Source of the DNA: Stachybotrys elegans
Lineage: Eukaryota; Ascomycota; Sordariomycetes; Hypocreales; Stachybotryaceae
Direction of reading: 5' to 3'
Length of the DNA stretch: 64,000 nucleotides
Assembly (NCBI GenBank): GCA_020746835.1
Contig: JAGPNK010000024.1
Span: forward strand, 248,001-312,000
In this document: piece after piece, positions 23,269-35,594 of the stretch
Layout: each line of letters begins with the position of its first letter
Numbering within the stretch: the first letter of the stretch is position 1
Notes under the pieces: generated by a model
Told to the model about the DNA's origin: nothing
Database searches by the model: none
Seen by the model: only the letters and a program-made list of their open reading frames with translations
Position numbers and translations under genes: made by a program

Positions 23269-24862
23269 TTAAGCAGGTATAATAATAAAGTCTCCCTTTG
23301 GTTTCAGCAAGAAGTAATTCTCAAACTCCAAAGTCATTGGGGACTCAGAGCCAAGTCTTGCTCCTTTGAAACGGCGGAAGAACATGGCAACCGCAAAACG
23401 CATCTCCATTTGAGCCAAATGAATACCTATGCAAACGCGAGGCCCGGTCCCAAATGGCGCAAAGGCCATCTTTGCAGCTTCCTGAACAGAGTCGTCAAGC
23501 CACCTGTAGGGGTCGAATCTGCGAGCATTAATGATCTGTGGGCTGGGAGGGCTTCTTCAATTATGAAGACTCACTTCTCAGGATCAGGCCAAAATTTCTC
23601 ATCCCGGTGTAAGGTAAAGGCCTGTGTGCTCACTGTCACACTTTCGGGAATGTAATAGCCGCCAAGCTCTGCACCCCCCTGCTTGGTAATCCTCGGCAAA
23701 CTGCCAGCAGCAGGGCCATACAGCCTGAGGGTTTCGTTGATCGTGGCATTAACAAAAGGCAGTGCCTCAACTTGGGCATCATTGAAGTCTTCTGGCAACC
23801 CTGCAACCTCTTCTTCGATGATGGCTTGGAGGGAAGAGTGGCGTAGAACAGCCCATAAGAGGCATGCAAGAGTAAAGGCCGTCGTATCCGTTCCGGCAAG
23901 AATGAAGTTGCCCGCTTCGGCACTTAGGTCTAGTCTCGTTAGAGCATCAGAGCCTTCGTCGAGCTGCGTAAAGATGCTGCGCTTGTGATTTCCAGTTTTG
24001 ATGCCATTTTCGATTGCATCTTCGCCTAGAACGGTCTGCTTTGCATTGGCCCTAAACACGTCCCGAATGGCAGGAATGGGCAGGCGATAACCGATGAAGC
24101 CAAGTAGAGGGAGCTCTTCCGAGATGATACCACCTTTACCAGCCATTTGAAGAGTTGTCATGTAGTCATTGACCTCGAAAATGTTAGCTTTGGCTTAAGA
24201 GTCTCATGGGAAACAAACCTCTCCATTCTCCAGGGTGCGGAATGATTCTCCAAACATGAGGTGGCCGCTGATGTCTGTTGCCATGAACAAAAGCCACTTG
24301 AGAAGATCGGCCTTTCCACTCTTGAGATCACTGTCGATTTTATCTAGCGCGAGTTAAATGGTTTCTTTAACCATCGGTTCCCAAATTGACTGAATCTCTG
24401 TCTTTGAGAAGGCCCGGGCAAAGACTTTCCTTCTCTCGCCATGTTCTTTGGAGCCTATCATGGCGAACAGCGTTGGAACTGGCTTGTTGATGAAGCGCGC
24501 ATAATATGGCGATTTGGGAAAGCCTGAGCCTGCTCTGTGAATTATTTTGCAGGCCTCAGCATCCACTATGCTCACTTCGCTTGGCGCGACACGGACGACA
24601 GGTCCATACTTCTGATGAAGTTGGTGGACCAAAAAAGTGCGTCGACCCGTTATCACCGCGATTTTAAGTGGAAGATTCGTGAAAGAGGCGTAGAAAGGGC
24701 CGGGCACCTTTCGTAGGGCGATATTGATTTTGGAAAAATAGTTCTGTGACGTCAGGGAAGATTGAAACACAGATCGGGAACACCTACCACCAAGAAAACA
24801 CCAACAGAAGTTGCAAGAACCAACATACCAAGTGTGGCAATATCAGCCTCCGCCAGCTCCAT
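23269..24862 (-). pseudogene. Cytochrome P450 with one internal stop
   Basis: Four exons (24862-24788, 24743-24219, 24173-23575, 23518-23269) with introns of 44, 45 and 56 nt give 483 codons. Exon 1 encodes a membrane anchor (LGMLVLATSVGVFLV). Exon 2 has the proline-rich start KVPGPFYASF and KYGPVVRVAPSEVSI. Exon 3 has the I-helix AGTDTTAF, the K-helix ETLR and the PERF-type region FWPDPEK. Exon 4 has the heme loop FGTGPRVCIGI with its Cys ligand. Everything needed for a microsomal monooxygenase is present, but codon 155 is TAA (24356-24354) in an otherwise continuous helix (WEPMVKETI, then LALDKIDSDL). CAA to TAA would explain it. The location near a dead PKS suggests a former tailoring enzyme. 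Confidence 0.85.
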
Positions 24863-26574
24863 TATATCGATAGCGTTGAAATATACGGTGGCCAACTAGT
24901 CAGGATAAGAAAAGGTCGATGAGTTAAAGGATTAAGGTTAATTTCTTGCGTAATGTTTGCCTCTTATTGCCTTTATATCACAAACTTGACCAGTTCACTG
25001 GATTCTTCCACTGCTTTCTAAACATGGTATAAGATAACGTCTGTCGGTATGTCGGAGCTTAATTTGCCGACCCAATCCTTCGATTTCAAGTTTATGTCAC
25101 CGATACACGCAAATTTCTCGATCTCTTCAAAGACTTTAATTTTCAAGAATCTACATGAGCTGGATATTTCCTAGCGGGCCAATGAGAAGGCTGATCTGTG
25201 GTATAATGGGCCGTAGTTATCTTGAGAGCCGCGTGGGTTTCGGACTTTCGGACTTTCGGACGTCTTGGGTAAAACCGATAGTCCCCGTCATCACATTCTA
25301 TAAGGCAGCAAAAAAAGAAAAAGAAAAGGTGTAGCTTGAGAAAGGATATTGAATCATGAATAGAGTACAAATTGTCCAAGTGATTCTTTTGGTGGCAAAG
25401 AAGATGACAAGTCATGGGCGTCTGCAATCTAACATGCACAGTTTATCTGCTTAAACGTGGAGGCCCCTTTTGAGAAATGTACACGGCCTAGAATTTGGAA
25501 AATGTTCTTCTGCCAATGTGGGCGATATAAAGCGCCTTGAGCCGAGACTGGATGCAGAGTTATGCTGTCACAACAATGGGCGTCCATGTCATCCACAAGC
25601 AAGGATTCTGCCCATCGTAACTGAAGGCACACACAGCAAAATTGCAGCATTCCACCGCAGCACCGTACTCAAGGGCTTGGGGTTGTTCTACTGGATAAGG
25701 CAAAGCTAAGAGCGGCCAGCTGGCGTCTCTTGAGATCGGCTCCTTGATCCCAAGATTGTAGCCGCAATGCCCATTGGATCTACCTTCTGAAGCAAAAGCT
25801 TCCTCGATCACGAATGCCATCGCAAATGACAATAGACTGGAGAGTTTGTGGTTAAATCTTGACAGACTTGGTCGCTGCAGGAGAGCCTGGTGAGGGACAT
25901 GTACAAAGACCATCGCTTCGCCCGACGTCGAGGGCAAAATCAGCAAGACAAATGTCAAGTTCAGTATCTGGTCGGCTGACTTGGCAGAGGAATGCATTCG
26001 CAAGCAGAAGTACTATTTATCTACTCCAGCTTTTTGTTTCCCTACCAAGACTGACGGATTACAGAACTGTACGAGTCTCGGCAGCACGCGAAATGTTTGA
26101 CCACGTATTGGCCGCTCTGGATCCGGAAACAAATGCACAAGTCGGATGGACCCTGCTCTGCCCTCCGTCTTCCACTTTCAGCGACACGATGCCCTTCATA
26201 CCGCTGATGCTATCCCGGGACAAGACAGGCTTGATTGGCGCGGTAGGTGTGGACCCGAGTGTAAGCGGCTAACCCTGATGGTCAAGGCCAAGCAACTCCT
26301 TTGTGAGAAAGGAGGTGAGGGGTTCTACGAGCTCCTGGTTTGTGAGACGGCCTGGGAGTAGGAGCAGTACGTTTGGCGAGGCAGTGGGGGGAAGGATGCA
26401 TGACAGCACTCTGCGAGAATGGACATTTTGTATATCACTCAAATATGAGCCCATATAAGTTATCCAGCACTTAATGCCCACGAGGAGCTAAATCTTATGC
26501 ACCATCACTTAAGACGTGATTTAGCAAACCTGGCGGAAGGACAATATACCGAGGATAATTAGGGTTTACTTTGC
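24863..26574. other. Intergenic, no supported gene
   Basis: About 1.7 kb. A minus-strand frame (26003-25560) contains a hydrophobic run and several Cys residues like a small secreted protein, but no start codon is positioned before a clean signal peptide. Nothing else was recognised. Confidence 0.4.
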
Positions 26575-26579
26575 CAAGC

Positions 26580-26690
26580 GTCATCTGTTGATTTGATACC
26601 GTCTCTATCGCCAGAGGGAGCCTCCTCGAAGTCGCTGGTCTGTATCCCATTGTGGTACATGAACGGGAAATCCCACATAATTAGACAACA
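26580..26690 (-). repeat. Dispersed repeat R1, copy B
   Basis: On the minus strand this reads GTGGGATTTCCCGTTCATG, then GGGATACAGACCAGCGACTT and CCCTCTGGCGATAGAGACGG, matching the left and middle blocks of copy A (8400). It begins about 130 bp downstream of the LaeA-like methyltransferase stop codon. The right block of the repeat was not seen. Confidence 0.7.
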
Positions 26691-26822
26691 CCACAGGTAG
26701 ATAATGCACCAATAGAGCGAGTAAAAACTGTCTACGCAGTAACTGAGTTGTCGGGTTTCCGCCCATAAACCAAGGTCCTGTTCCCGAATTAGTGAATATG
26801 GATCAGACATCATGGCTAAGAC

Positions 26823-28281
26823 TTACACCTCGTAGTAAGGGTTGAGCTTTTTGTTCCTCAGAGCCTGCCTCATCTCTGCGATAAAGACTTGGCACTCCTC
26901 ATATTTCCAGCCCATAACTTGTGTCAAGAGGTATAGTCCAAACCCCTCCAGACCGCCGTCTACGAACATCTGCACAAACTGCCCAATCTCCTTCAACTTG
27001 GGGTCTAGACCCCAGCCGCTCATTGGCAGCCGGAACTTCCGCTCAGTGATGTCTTTGAACCCCGCTTCGCCCATGAGGTCCCGCATGCGCGAGCCTATGG
27101 CGATTTTAAACGTCTTGCCCATCTTCTCGCCGGCCTCTTGGAAGACACGGTTCCAGCGGTGGTAGATGTGCTCGGGGTCTGTGACGACATCGGAATGAGC
27201 GCGGATGTCGAGCTCCATGTCCTCGAACCAGCCACCGGGTTTGAGGTGGTGGTAGGCCTTGTTGTAGAGGGTAGACCAGCTATCGATGCTGCCGTAGAGG
27301 TCGCGGATGTGGATGTAGTCAAAGTGGTTGGGCGGCCAGGTCCACTCGAGCTGAGCATCGTCTATGCAGAACTCACAGTTGGGCGGCACCCAAGTGGGCT
27401 GTATGGGGGAAATATCAGTGCCGATAACTTGGGCGGAAGGGAACTGATCGGCAAAGTCTCTGGTGAGTAGGAAGGGGGTCAGTATGTGAAAGCTCCTGGA
27501 GGTCTTTGCTCATCACTCACATTGCCCATACTCCAGTGCCAGTACCCACATCCAACACTCTCTAGCCAAAGTAGCAATGTTAGCCAAGTTCATACAAAGG
27601 TAGGAGAAGGACGACGTGCCTGTGGGCTGCTGCCGATGGGCGCTTGGAACAGTTCATTATCAAAGTAGAGAAGCATGTAGTGGTGCCTACAAAGGTCGTT
27701 CAGTGAGAAGTGTCATACTGAGGCAGATTGCCTGCTAAGGCAAAGGCGGTAGCGGAGCGTTGATGAAACTCACGTTATGTCCAGGCCTTCATTTTGCCGC
27801 TCATCGTTTGGAGCCCTGGAGCAAACGCTCAAAATGTCAGTTACACATAATAATAAGCCGGGCGGTCGCGCATGGCATCCCACCAGTATTCCGTAGTCTT
27901 GGAAGCGCCGTAGGTACGGCCGTGGATATGACGGAAGTCTAGGATGCTGTCGGTCAGAGAAGCCGTCGACTCATACTCCTCGCTGATAGCATTGTCAGCA
28001 CGCATTCAGCGACCGAGGTGTATGGGTACTTACCCAAGATCAGAGCTTGTATCTTCGTTCTCGACATCATTGTCGAATCGTGGATCCTGCGGTTGCACAA
28101 GCGAACCATCGTTAGAAACATGCCGTGCTTTGGGGCCTCCAGCTCGCTTTGTGCTGTTGGGGAGTCAAAAACGTACTGCCGCGATAGGAGCCGATGTTGC
28201 AGCAGCAAAAGTAGCACCATGACCGGTATTTGGCTGGGGACTGGACGTCGGAGAGGCGTCTCGAGACTTGTCGCTGCTCAT
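26823..28281 (-). CDS. LaeA-like SAM-dependent methyltransferase, intact
   Basis: Seven exons were placed: 28281-28177, 28086-28034, 27982-27884, 27815-27774, 27686-27620, 27561-27521 and 27459-26823. They join in frame to 312 residues. The fifth intron uses a GC donor (CAG|GCACGT), the others GT; introns are 51-90 nt. Domain order: a Ser/Pro-rich leader, then GRTYGASKTTEYWAPNDERQ, the lead-in HHYMLLYFDNELFQAPIG, SAM motif I RVLDVGTGTGVWAI (residues 88-101), motif II VIGTDISPIQP, FDYIHIRDLYGSI (acidic post-motif) and YHHLKPGGWFEDMELD (motif IV). The C-terminal helical part ends LNPYYEV. This is the layout of the LaeA/UMTA class common in fungi; some members control secondary metabolism, others methylate small molecules, and which applies is unknown. 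No broken codon is needed. Confidence 0.88.
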
Positions 28282-29180
28282 GGTGGCGACGTTCTCAAGT
28301 TGGAACCGAGCTGTTTATGTGATAGAAACAGGTCAAATCCGCTACGTCCTAGCGCTCTTCAACGAGAGAGAGGGATCAGGAAGTTGGTCATTATGAGGGG
28401 CAAGATGGGCCGAACGCGGCAAGAACCGCCAGCGGGGTTGTAGTAAGTGAGGGGTTGGGTATGCAAAGCGGTGAGTTCACATCTCCATTTTTCCTAACTT
28501 GACCCCAAGTCCCCGGATTATAGGATCCACGGTTTGAGGTTGTCGAGAGGGAACATTGAAACTGCTCTATTCTGATATTAATACAGTTACTTTATCAATG
28601 CTGAATAGATGAGCGAACTGGTATTTTAAGGCGCTAGTAATTGGCTCTTGGTTTAAATGAAAGCTTATGTTGCAAAAAGCGGCTGCGCCAAGTGTGGACC
28701 CATAATAATGTAAGTGCTAATTGGCTAACAGTAACAGCTTGTGACTAAACCTCGGCTACTTTCTTAAAATGCCTCAGGCACCTAAGGCAATAGCCCAGCC
28801 ACGGAACTAGATCTCCAAGTAACCCATCGCCCAAATTTCCTCCCCATGATTCATTGAGGGGCGCTTGCGATAACGCCTGTCTTTTAGGCAAGGCGCTTGT
28901 ACTAACTCTTTTAAGGCATGTGTCTCGCCGCACCGACCTTCAGGCATGGATGGATGGGGATGGAGTGGGTTCATACGTGAAATACGAATGATTCATGTTC
29001 TAGTCTGTTCGCGATAACGGTGCTGCACTGAGATAATCAATTGAGGCTTCATTTGAAAACACTAATATCGGCATTTGATAAGGTGAACTGAGGTGCCATC
29101 TTGTCCCATTTGATTCGCTTCAAACCCGACGAGTTTTGCTACCAAACCAACAGCAAAAGCACGAGGAGAAAAGAAAGAAG
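28282..29180. other. Intergenic
   Basis: About 0.9 kb between the start of the LaeA-like gene and the orphan LamB/YcsF exon. It would contain the promoter of the methyltransferase. No TATA box at a usual distance or other motif was identified. Confidence 0.4.
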
Positions 29181-29273
29181 ATGCCTTCGATAGCAACAGC
29201 CAATGGCGATGCCCCGCTTGCGCGGGTGACCATCAACTGCGACATGGGCGAAGGTTATGGCAGTTGGAAGATG
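29181..29273 (+). pseudogene. Orphan first exon of a LamB/YcsF-family gene
   Basis: From ATG at 29181 the frame encodes about 31 residues ending VTINCDMGEGYGSWKM, directly followed by a donor-like GTATGC at 29274. The NCDMGE(G)(F/Y)G signature is the N-terminus of LamB/YcsF proteins (5-oxoprolinase subunit A, PxpA), which in fungi are single-domain proteins of about 250 residues. No later exon of this family is present in the next 2 kb, where an NLR relic runs on the other strand. This is a truncated gene piece left by a rearrangement. Confidence 0.65.
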
Positions 29274-29490
29274 GTATGCTATTCCTATTTCCATGTCGCG
29301 TGTAGAAGCGTACTAGAGGGTCTTGGCCAACTTTTATGCGCCTTTGTCGAGATCTGGCCCATGACGCTACGACATGCTCAGGGGGCCACATAAGGGACGA
29401 TAGAATGTAATCTTGAGACACCTTCATCTCTTCTGCCTTCTCTGCGTGCAAGGTCCATGATGTGATGGCATAGTCAAGGAACGGAAACTC

Positions 29491-31640
29491 TCACCGTGGT
29501 TCATCGCCCTTCAACCTTACAATCTCTTTCATTGCAAGATACTGGATACAAGTCTGGGACAAGCAGATGTTGGCCTGACCATACAGAACTCTGTAACTGC
29601 CAAGCACGGGATCCAAGATGAAACCCTCGATTAATAAGGAATTCTTCGGCAGATTGATGAATGAGATGTATGACCTTCGTCCCAGCATGCTCACCTAGCT
29701 CTGCCAACCCTCCAGAAAGGCTTCCTAGTCCTTGGATCATCTGCGCCTCGGTCCGGATAGAATCAGGCAGGCTACAACACTGCTCCAGAGAACATTGAAT
29801 GTTCACGGTAATATTCATCGCCCATAGGAGCTCTGAAACTGAGAGCTAGCCACTGGAATAGACGCAAAGTCCATAGCTTGTCATGCGGCTCATCAGCTAG
29901 CTTTTGAATGACGTCTTCAAATATGTCATTTAAACGTGATGGTGTTTTCCAAAGTGATTGCAGAAGCTCTTTGGGATTCAACCCCTTTCTTTGTTGTAAC
30001 TTAATAGTGGGCAGTATGAGCTTAGCCCACAGGAAGATTCCAGAGGATCGCTCCACCATCTCATTTTCCAGAGCATGCGACTTTTGGTCCTTCTCAAAAT
30101 GTTCGAGGTTTTTCTGCAGATTCGTCCTGATATCTTCTTGGTTATTCTGTTCCAGGACAATTTCGTTTCCTTCTTGCCATCTGACTAGAGGGAAATTTCG
30201 ACAAGTAATGCAAATTCTCAGTTGAGATGGACCGGAAGTGGTTTGAGATCCGATATTCTTGAAGAAAGCCTCGAGAGAGGCAATTCCGTCCTGGCTACAT
30301 TCGTCCATAGTATCCACCATTATCTGAACCGCGTATCGTTCTCGCACTTTGCTGATGCAGCTTTGGAGCAAGCGCTCTAGCTCGTTCCCATGCCAGTTCC
30401 ACTCTTCCCTATCGTTGAACGAGTGACCTGAGCTCTTTTGGAAGTTCTAGACAACCCCCACGAGCTGGTTCCATAACTGCACCCGATGTCCTACTATCAG
30501 CTGATGAAGAAGGTTTTGATGAAACTCCAAATGCGTGACTTGCAGCTCCGATTCTTACGGCGGAAAAAGAATGACAAGATTATGCCATTCTGTGTGCTCT
30601 TGCCTTGTGTTCGAATTCAGTCATTGAGGCACGTTTAAGCAATGTTGATTTGCCTGAGCCCGGTTTCCCTGTGGTCCAGAGAAGCCCATTGTCTTGCATT
30701 TTCCATTGCTATATTCATCATCTGCCAGAAGCCAAGCAAACGTCCTAGCCGCAGCTTCTGCAATAAACTTTCTGCCGTCACCAACGGGGGAAGGGAGGTC
30801 TATTTATTATAGTCAGCATAAGCTTGACCTGGATAAATGATTAAGGTTTGGGTAAAACTTGCATGTAAGTTTTGTTACATAGGCGTTGTCTTCCGCCTCC
30901 CGAGCGTGGATAACGGACAGAAGCTCTTTGGTAAAAGCTGTTGCTGTTGCTAACGCGTAAGGCTGCCAATAGCAGCATTGTCTGTATAGGAACATTGTTC
31001 ATTGAAGAGAGAAGAGAGACTGCTACGCAGGTGGGCGGGAGCCCCTATTTATACATCTGTGCGGTCCCACATTCCAATACTCCCTCTCGAACTGATGTCG
31101 AATACTTCAGTAGCCAAATGTCGTTCTTGTGATAATCCGCAAAGTCAGAGATGCCCTTGATGACGAGACAGGGAAAATTATCCACCAACCGGCAGCTTCC
31201 ATCTCAAAGCAAAGTACACCAACAAGCTCTTGTCTTAACCAATCTCTAGTTGCTGCATCCTTTATGACCTGGTTCCCAGATGCAATGTGACCAAAGTGAA
31301 CGGTTGGATCTTGGGTGTTTCGAGAAGGGAAGCTGGTTTTGTTTCGAGCAGTGCGTCCTGCACAGGGGAATGTGCAGGCTCTAATATATCATGCTCTATA
31401 CCTGGGTGAACAAAGCCTGGAAGCCTATCTGCCAGCGGCATAAGGTGCTTCTGAAGTTGACTTCCAATACACCGCGACCCCTTCGCCTTTAGCGCATTAA
31501 GGCGTGTAAGCAAGACTTCTGGTAGCGAGTTCAACCACCCTGTACATTTAAAGAAACCCTATAGCTCTCTTCCTCAATAGTATTGGATAACGCTGTCTAG
31601 CTGGCCTTTTGGTTCACTAACAACAACGTCATTGAGTCGT
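29491..31640 (-). pseudogene. Fungal NLR relic: PNP/UDP phosphorylase-like domain plus NACHT
   Basis: Read on the minus strand, decayed frames give a fungal NLR in normal order. The phosphorylase-like sensor domain (PNP_UDP_1) starts near 31640: RLNDVVVSEPKGQLDSVIQY, PEVLLTRLNALKAKG, GFVHPGIEHDIL, then FGHIASGNQVIKDAATRDWL and VLCFEMEAAG, ending with WQPYALATATAFTKELLSVI (about 30900). The NACHT domain follows: Walker A GKPGSGKST at 30669-30643, Walker B IMVDTMDECSQ near 30320, then ICITCRNFPLVRW, GIFLWAKLILPTI and the winged-helix-like end to about 29800. A C-terminal fragment has HLIHQSAEEFLI, typical after NACHT. Frameshifts and stops separate all parts, and the start of the phosphorylase domain is cut at 31640. 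Such NLRs act in allorecognition or immunity. Confidence 0.8.
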
Positions 31641-34600
31641 ATGACATGTCTTGGCTAAGAGATTTTGCTGCTAATCCTAACCATCAGGCTAAAATTTATA
31701 CTAGTAAAGCTACTAAGCATTTATTATGCAGTTAAGGCTGCTAGTATAATGCTATAATTTCTAGCCAGGAGGCAGGCAATCACTACATTGTGGTTATTTA
31801 TCCGAGTCAATGCAAAAGACGATTTACTTTCGATGAGAACGAGGAACTCATAGGTTCTCCGAGTGCGAACAGTCATCCCCTAACAAGGGCTGAATAGATC
31901 CTCGGTACCCAACGCTGCCTGACCTGTAAGTCGCGGACAACGTGAGACGCGTCAGCATTTGGCACGTGGTTTTGGTACAGGACGCCATCTCGCCTAAACA
32001 AGACCATCAGCATATCAACCAATAGAATAGATTTGACCGCACAGTGGTTCACTGCAGGTAGCTGCATTAGGCCAAATGAGGGTTGCAAATGAGTATGAAG
32101 CCAAAAGGAAGTGTGGCATGGATAAATGTATATCCACTGGGCACACGAACAGGAAATCCCACATATTGATAACAGCCCTCAGCAAACCGATTAACTCAGG
32201 AGGCTACAACGGAACCGGCAAATAGACTCTAGTATCACACGGCCTAAAACAAAGAAGCAGACTTTATTCTGTCAAGCATTGCCGGAGGAAAAGACAATCA
32301 TAACATCAATCGTTGTTCAAGACGTTCTAAACAGGATTCGAAATTACTGCGACGTTCAGAGACACCACGTACAGAAAACCCAAATCCGCTAGTCTGCTGA
32401 AGCAGCTGGCTCAGGGCTGGTTACCTCTGCCATCATGAAAAATCTCTACGCTGCGAAGCCACAGACACAACCACAATCTTACGAAATCGACGGTCCTCTG
32501 TGGCTGCCATGTATTCGAGAGTCTTTATCGTCGACGCACTAGACTAGTGCAGGGAAAAGCGAGCGCCAAGGAACGAGCGAGTGTTGAGCAGCTGCATGCC
32601 GAAAAGCTCCTGTAATGATGACCCTTCAGCCCAAGTGTAAAGCGAGTATATTTGTGACTTCGAGGTCCCTCCGGAAATGCCGAGATATTCATCCCGGACG
32701 ATACTCTTACATTTGAACAGTGCATACGTATGGAGATTACAGATGATGATGTGCGAATTATCTGGAAGTATATGTGGCCACTACCAGATTGTTGACCGCA
32801 GCCCGGAACAGAAAAAGCTGGAGGAAGAATCAAGACAAAACGTTAACGCAGTTGAATGCGCCAACTTCTATCGAGGTTAGAGCTTGCACAGCTTCCCCTT
32901 ACCGGAAGAATACCCCTGTGATGTCCGTACTTCACTTAAAAAGCTGCAACATGATCCGAAGCATACGGCCGCGTACAAGCAAGCAGAAGAACATAGAGAA
33001 ATATCATCCGGCTAGTATACAACGCAAGAATATTTCAATCGAAGGCATTGGTTTATGCAGAGACCAATATCACACATGCCGGCATGACTTACTCTAACTG
33101 AGAGTGTTTGGGAGTCGATTATGTCAAACGGGGAAAGGGTTCAGGAGCGGCTCAAGTCAAATTACAACTACACCGCACACAACTGGGCTTCATCCTCGCG
33201 AGGCTTCATCTTGTCAGAGCCTCATCCGATTCTAGAATGCGATGCAAAGGTCAGGCATCGAGCAAGTGTCGGGCATTCCGGCGGAGCTTAGATTCTAGGT
33301 TGGCCACGACGTTCCAAAGCAAGTAAGGCACACTTCGGGTTCGAGAGAGCAGCGAAGCCCTGCTCAGTACTGCGGGTCCGAATGGGAAGGACAGCTAGTC
33401 GAACACCGCTGTCATATTTTGCTGAGCGGGCATGAGGGGTCAAGCTGCTCGCAACCAAGGGTGTTGAACCTGACGGAAACATGTTGGCAAATACAGCATC
33501 GTTTGGATGCCGCTGGCATGGGCCGCCGGGAACGGACAAAGGCTGTCATTAACCTATTGTTTCATAATGGCGCCAACATCATTAATATATCTCCAGACGT
33601 CACTATCATGGGCCCCTGGGAACGGGAAGGGGCGATTGTTTAGCCGCTGCATGAGAAGGCGCTGAACTTGAGGCAAGCATAAGCATGGTCAAAAATCACT
33701 GTCGTGGGCTATAGAGACACGACACGACAGTTAGTACTCGGCAGGTATAGTATCGATCCGAACTCAAATGATGCTGTTATACGGACTATCGTGGGCTGCA
33801 TGGAGGGCAATTCCGAGGAAGTGATGAACTGCTTCTCATAGCAGGGTCACCTTTGCGAAAGATCACTATGGCCAACGCCGCCATCGATAGCAACACGACG
33901 CTATCGTGCAAACGCGGTTGAGTTTTTGAATACGCGTCGACGCCGGCTCGGGATTGTTCGAACGGACTCCGCTATGGTATACCAGAAGATACGACATGGT
34001 TCGTATTAAAGAGTGGCATATCAGTGAGCGCGAGTGATCTGGCTGTAGAGGCGGACGTCAGGTTTGGTATAGGATATCTGTGGTGCAACATCTGTACCCT
34101 CTACGTTCGGGGGAATGGTGTATCTTGTGCGTGTGGAGCGTATAACGGTGGAGATTTTAATATTTATTCGGACCGTACTGATTTCGGAGGGCGTTTTGAG
34201 TCGATTATGAAATGGTTCAACGCAAGCATGCTGAAGGGCAGCTAGTTAAGGCTGTAACGATATCAAGCTACTAAATTCCTCAAAACTATCCCGCACTGCT
34301 TTCGAGCGTCAAATGTCATGTAGCTAGGTTCTGGGAGCTTCCTTACCCGCGTGTTGTATTCGAGAGAAGCGACGGCTCAGCTCTCCGGATTTGTCCAACA
34401 GGACGGTTTAATCCTCCAATCCATCTCTATTTCACCTAAGCTAAAGACCAACGCTTTCAGTCACACATTCCCAGTCTTGTATATTTCAGTAACGAGTTTC
34501 AAGTATACAGAGTGCCTTTTAAGCATTATACGTAGCGTGAAGATTCACCCCATTATGGAAGGCCTTAGCGGGCCCTAGGGACTGGCCTCTTGATATTTTC

Positions 34601-35594
34601 TGTTTCGACGTTCCAAATAACTCAAGTATCCAGTTGGCCTTGGCCGAGTTATAACAGCCCTGTATATTAGCTTGGAGGACAGTTTGCTATTTATGTGGCT
34701 TAGGCTGCCCTTTTTATTATCTCCTGGCTTTGAGAACCTTGTCTCTGGACTTGTACTCGACTTCAACCCCAACCAAGTTTCCTTGGCCTAGACTGGCGGC
34801 ATTTCCTTCTTGGTATAGCGTACTACGACTTCTGCACCAGGAAACGAGTTAATTTGCCATTAGGGCTCACAACTTACATGGGCTGTATGCATCGGTCCAC
34901 GACCTCCATGTTGAGAATCCAACATCCTTTGCAATTGACAAGACCAGTACAAGTCTTCCCGGGTCTGTCATCAGCACCGCTCATGAGAACATTGACAATA
35001 GCGCCGTCCTTCATATACGAGAAGCACCTAGCTATAGAGAAAATCACTGTCTGCCGACAGATATTCCGGTTATCATAAAATTGAAAGATGTGGGTTTTTG
35101 ACCGCCGAGATAATACAAGCTCGCTTTGGTCTTAATGAAGTATGTGTCACAATTGCCTTTCCGGGGCTATGCAGAGGTTCGCCAAGAAAGCACTTCCACA
35201 ACCCGCTTGTTATATAGCATGATGCTGTCGTAGGCCAATAATGTATCTTGGCATGACAGGACGGACATTAAAGAACCCACCACCGAACTATTCCACGGGA
35301 TACTGACGCAAGGATTGACGGCAGGTTAACGATGACTACCTTCATTTGCAATCATCTAGTCATCAAGTGCAATTCCACCAGTCAATTATCTGGTGATAAA
35401 AATACAAGGCTCTTGCCTGGTTCGTAAGTGTTCAGCGGGTTAACCGTATACTATAAATGTTTTACCATACCGCCCAAGACTCCGTAACCATACATGTGAT
35501 TTCCTTTGTGTGCCCTATGATACAGCCCGCAACTTCAAGGCCCTCTGACAATAAGGCAACAAAATGGCACTTGGAAAGAAAATCGGCTGCCGTG
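31641..35594. other. Gene-poor stretch, about 4 kb
   Basis: The truncation point of the NLR relic is at its left edge, followed by an AT-rich 200 bp. It holds a 27-bp fragment of repeat R1 (32139-32165). A frame near 33540-33640 contains LLFHNGANIINISPD, which resembles one ankyrin repeat and may be debris of another NLR. Nothing else was recognised on either strand. Confidence 0.4.
32139..32165 (-). repeat. Dispersed repeat R1, fragment E
   Basis: On the minus strand this reads GTGGGATTTCCTGTTCGTGT followed by GCCC, nearly identical to the first 26 bases of copy A. The match ends abruptly on the far side. Confidence 0.55.

Noticed and set aside
25560..26003. Possible small secreted Cys-containing protein on the minus strand
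   Set aside because: No start codon precedes a clean signal peptide and no family is recognised.
31640..31860. Transposase remnant in the AT-rich junction next to the NLR relic
   Set aside because: A few helix-turn-helix-like residues were seen, but no DDE block or continuous frame supports it.
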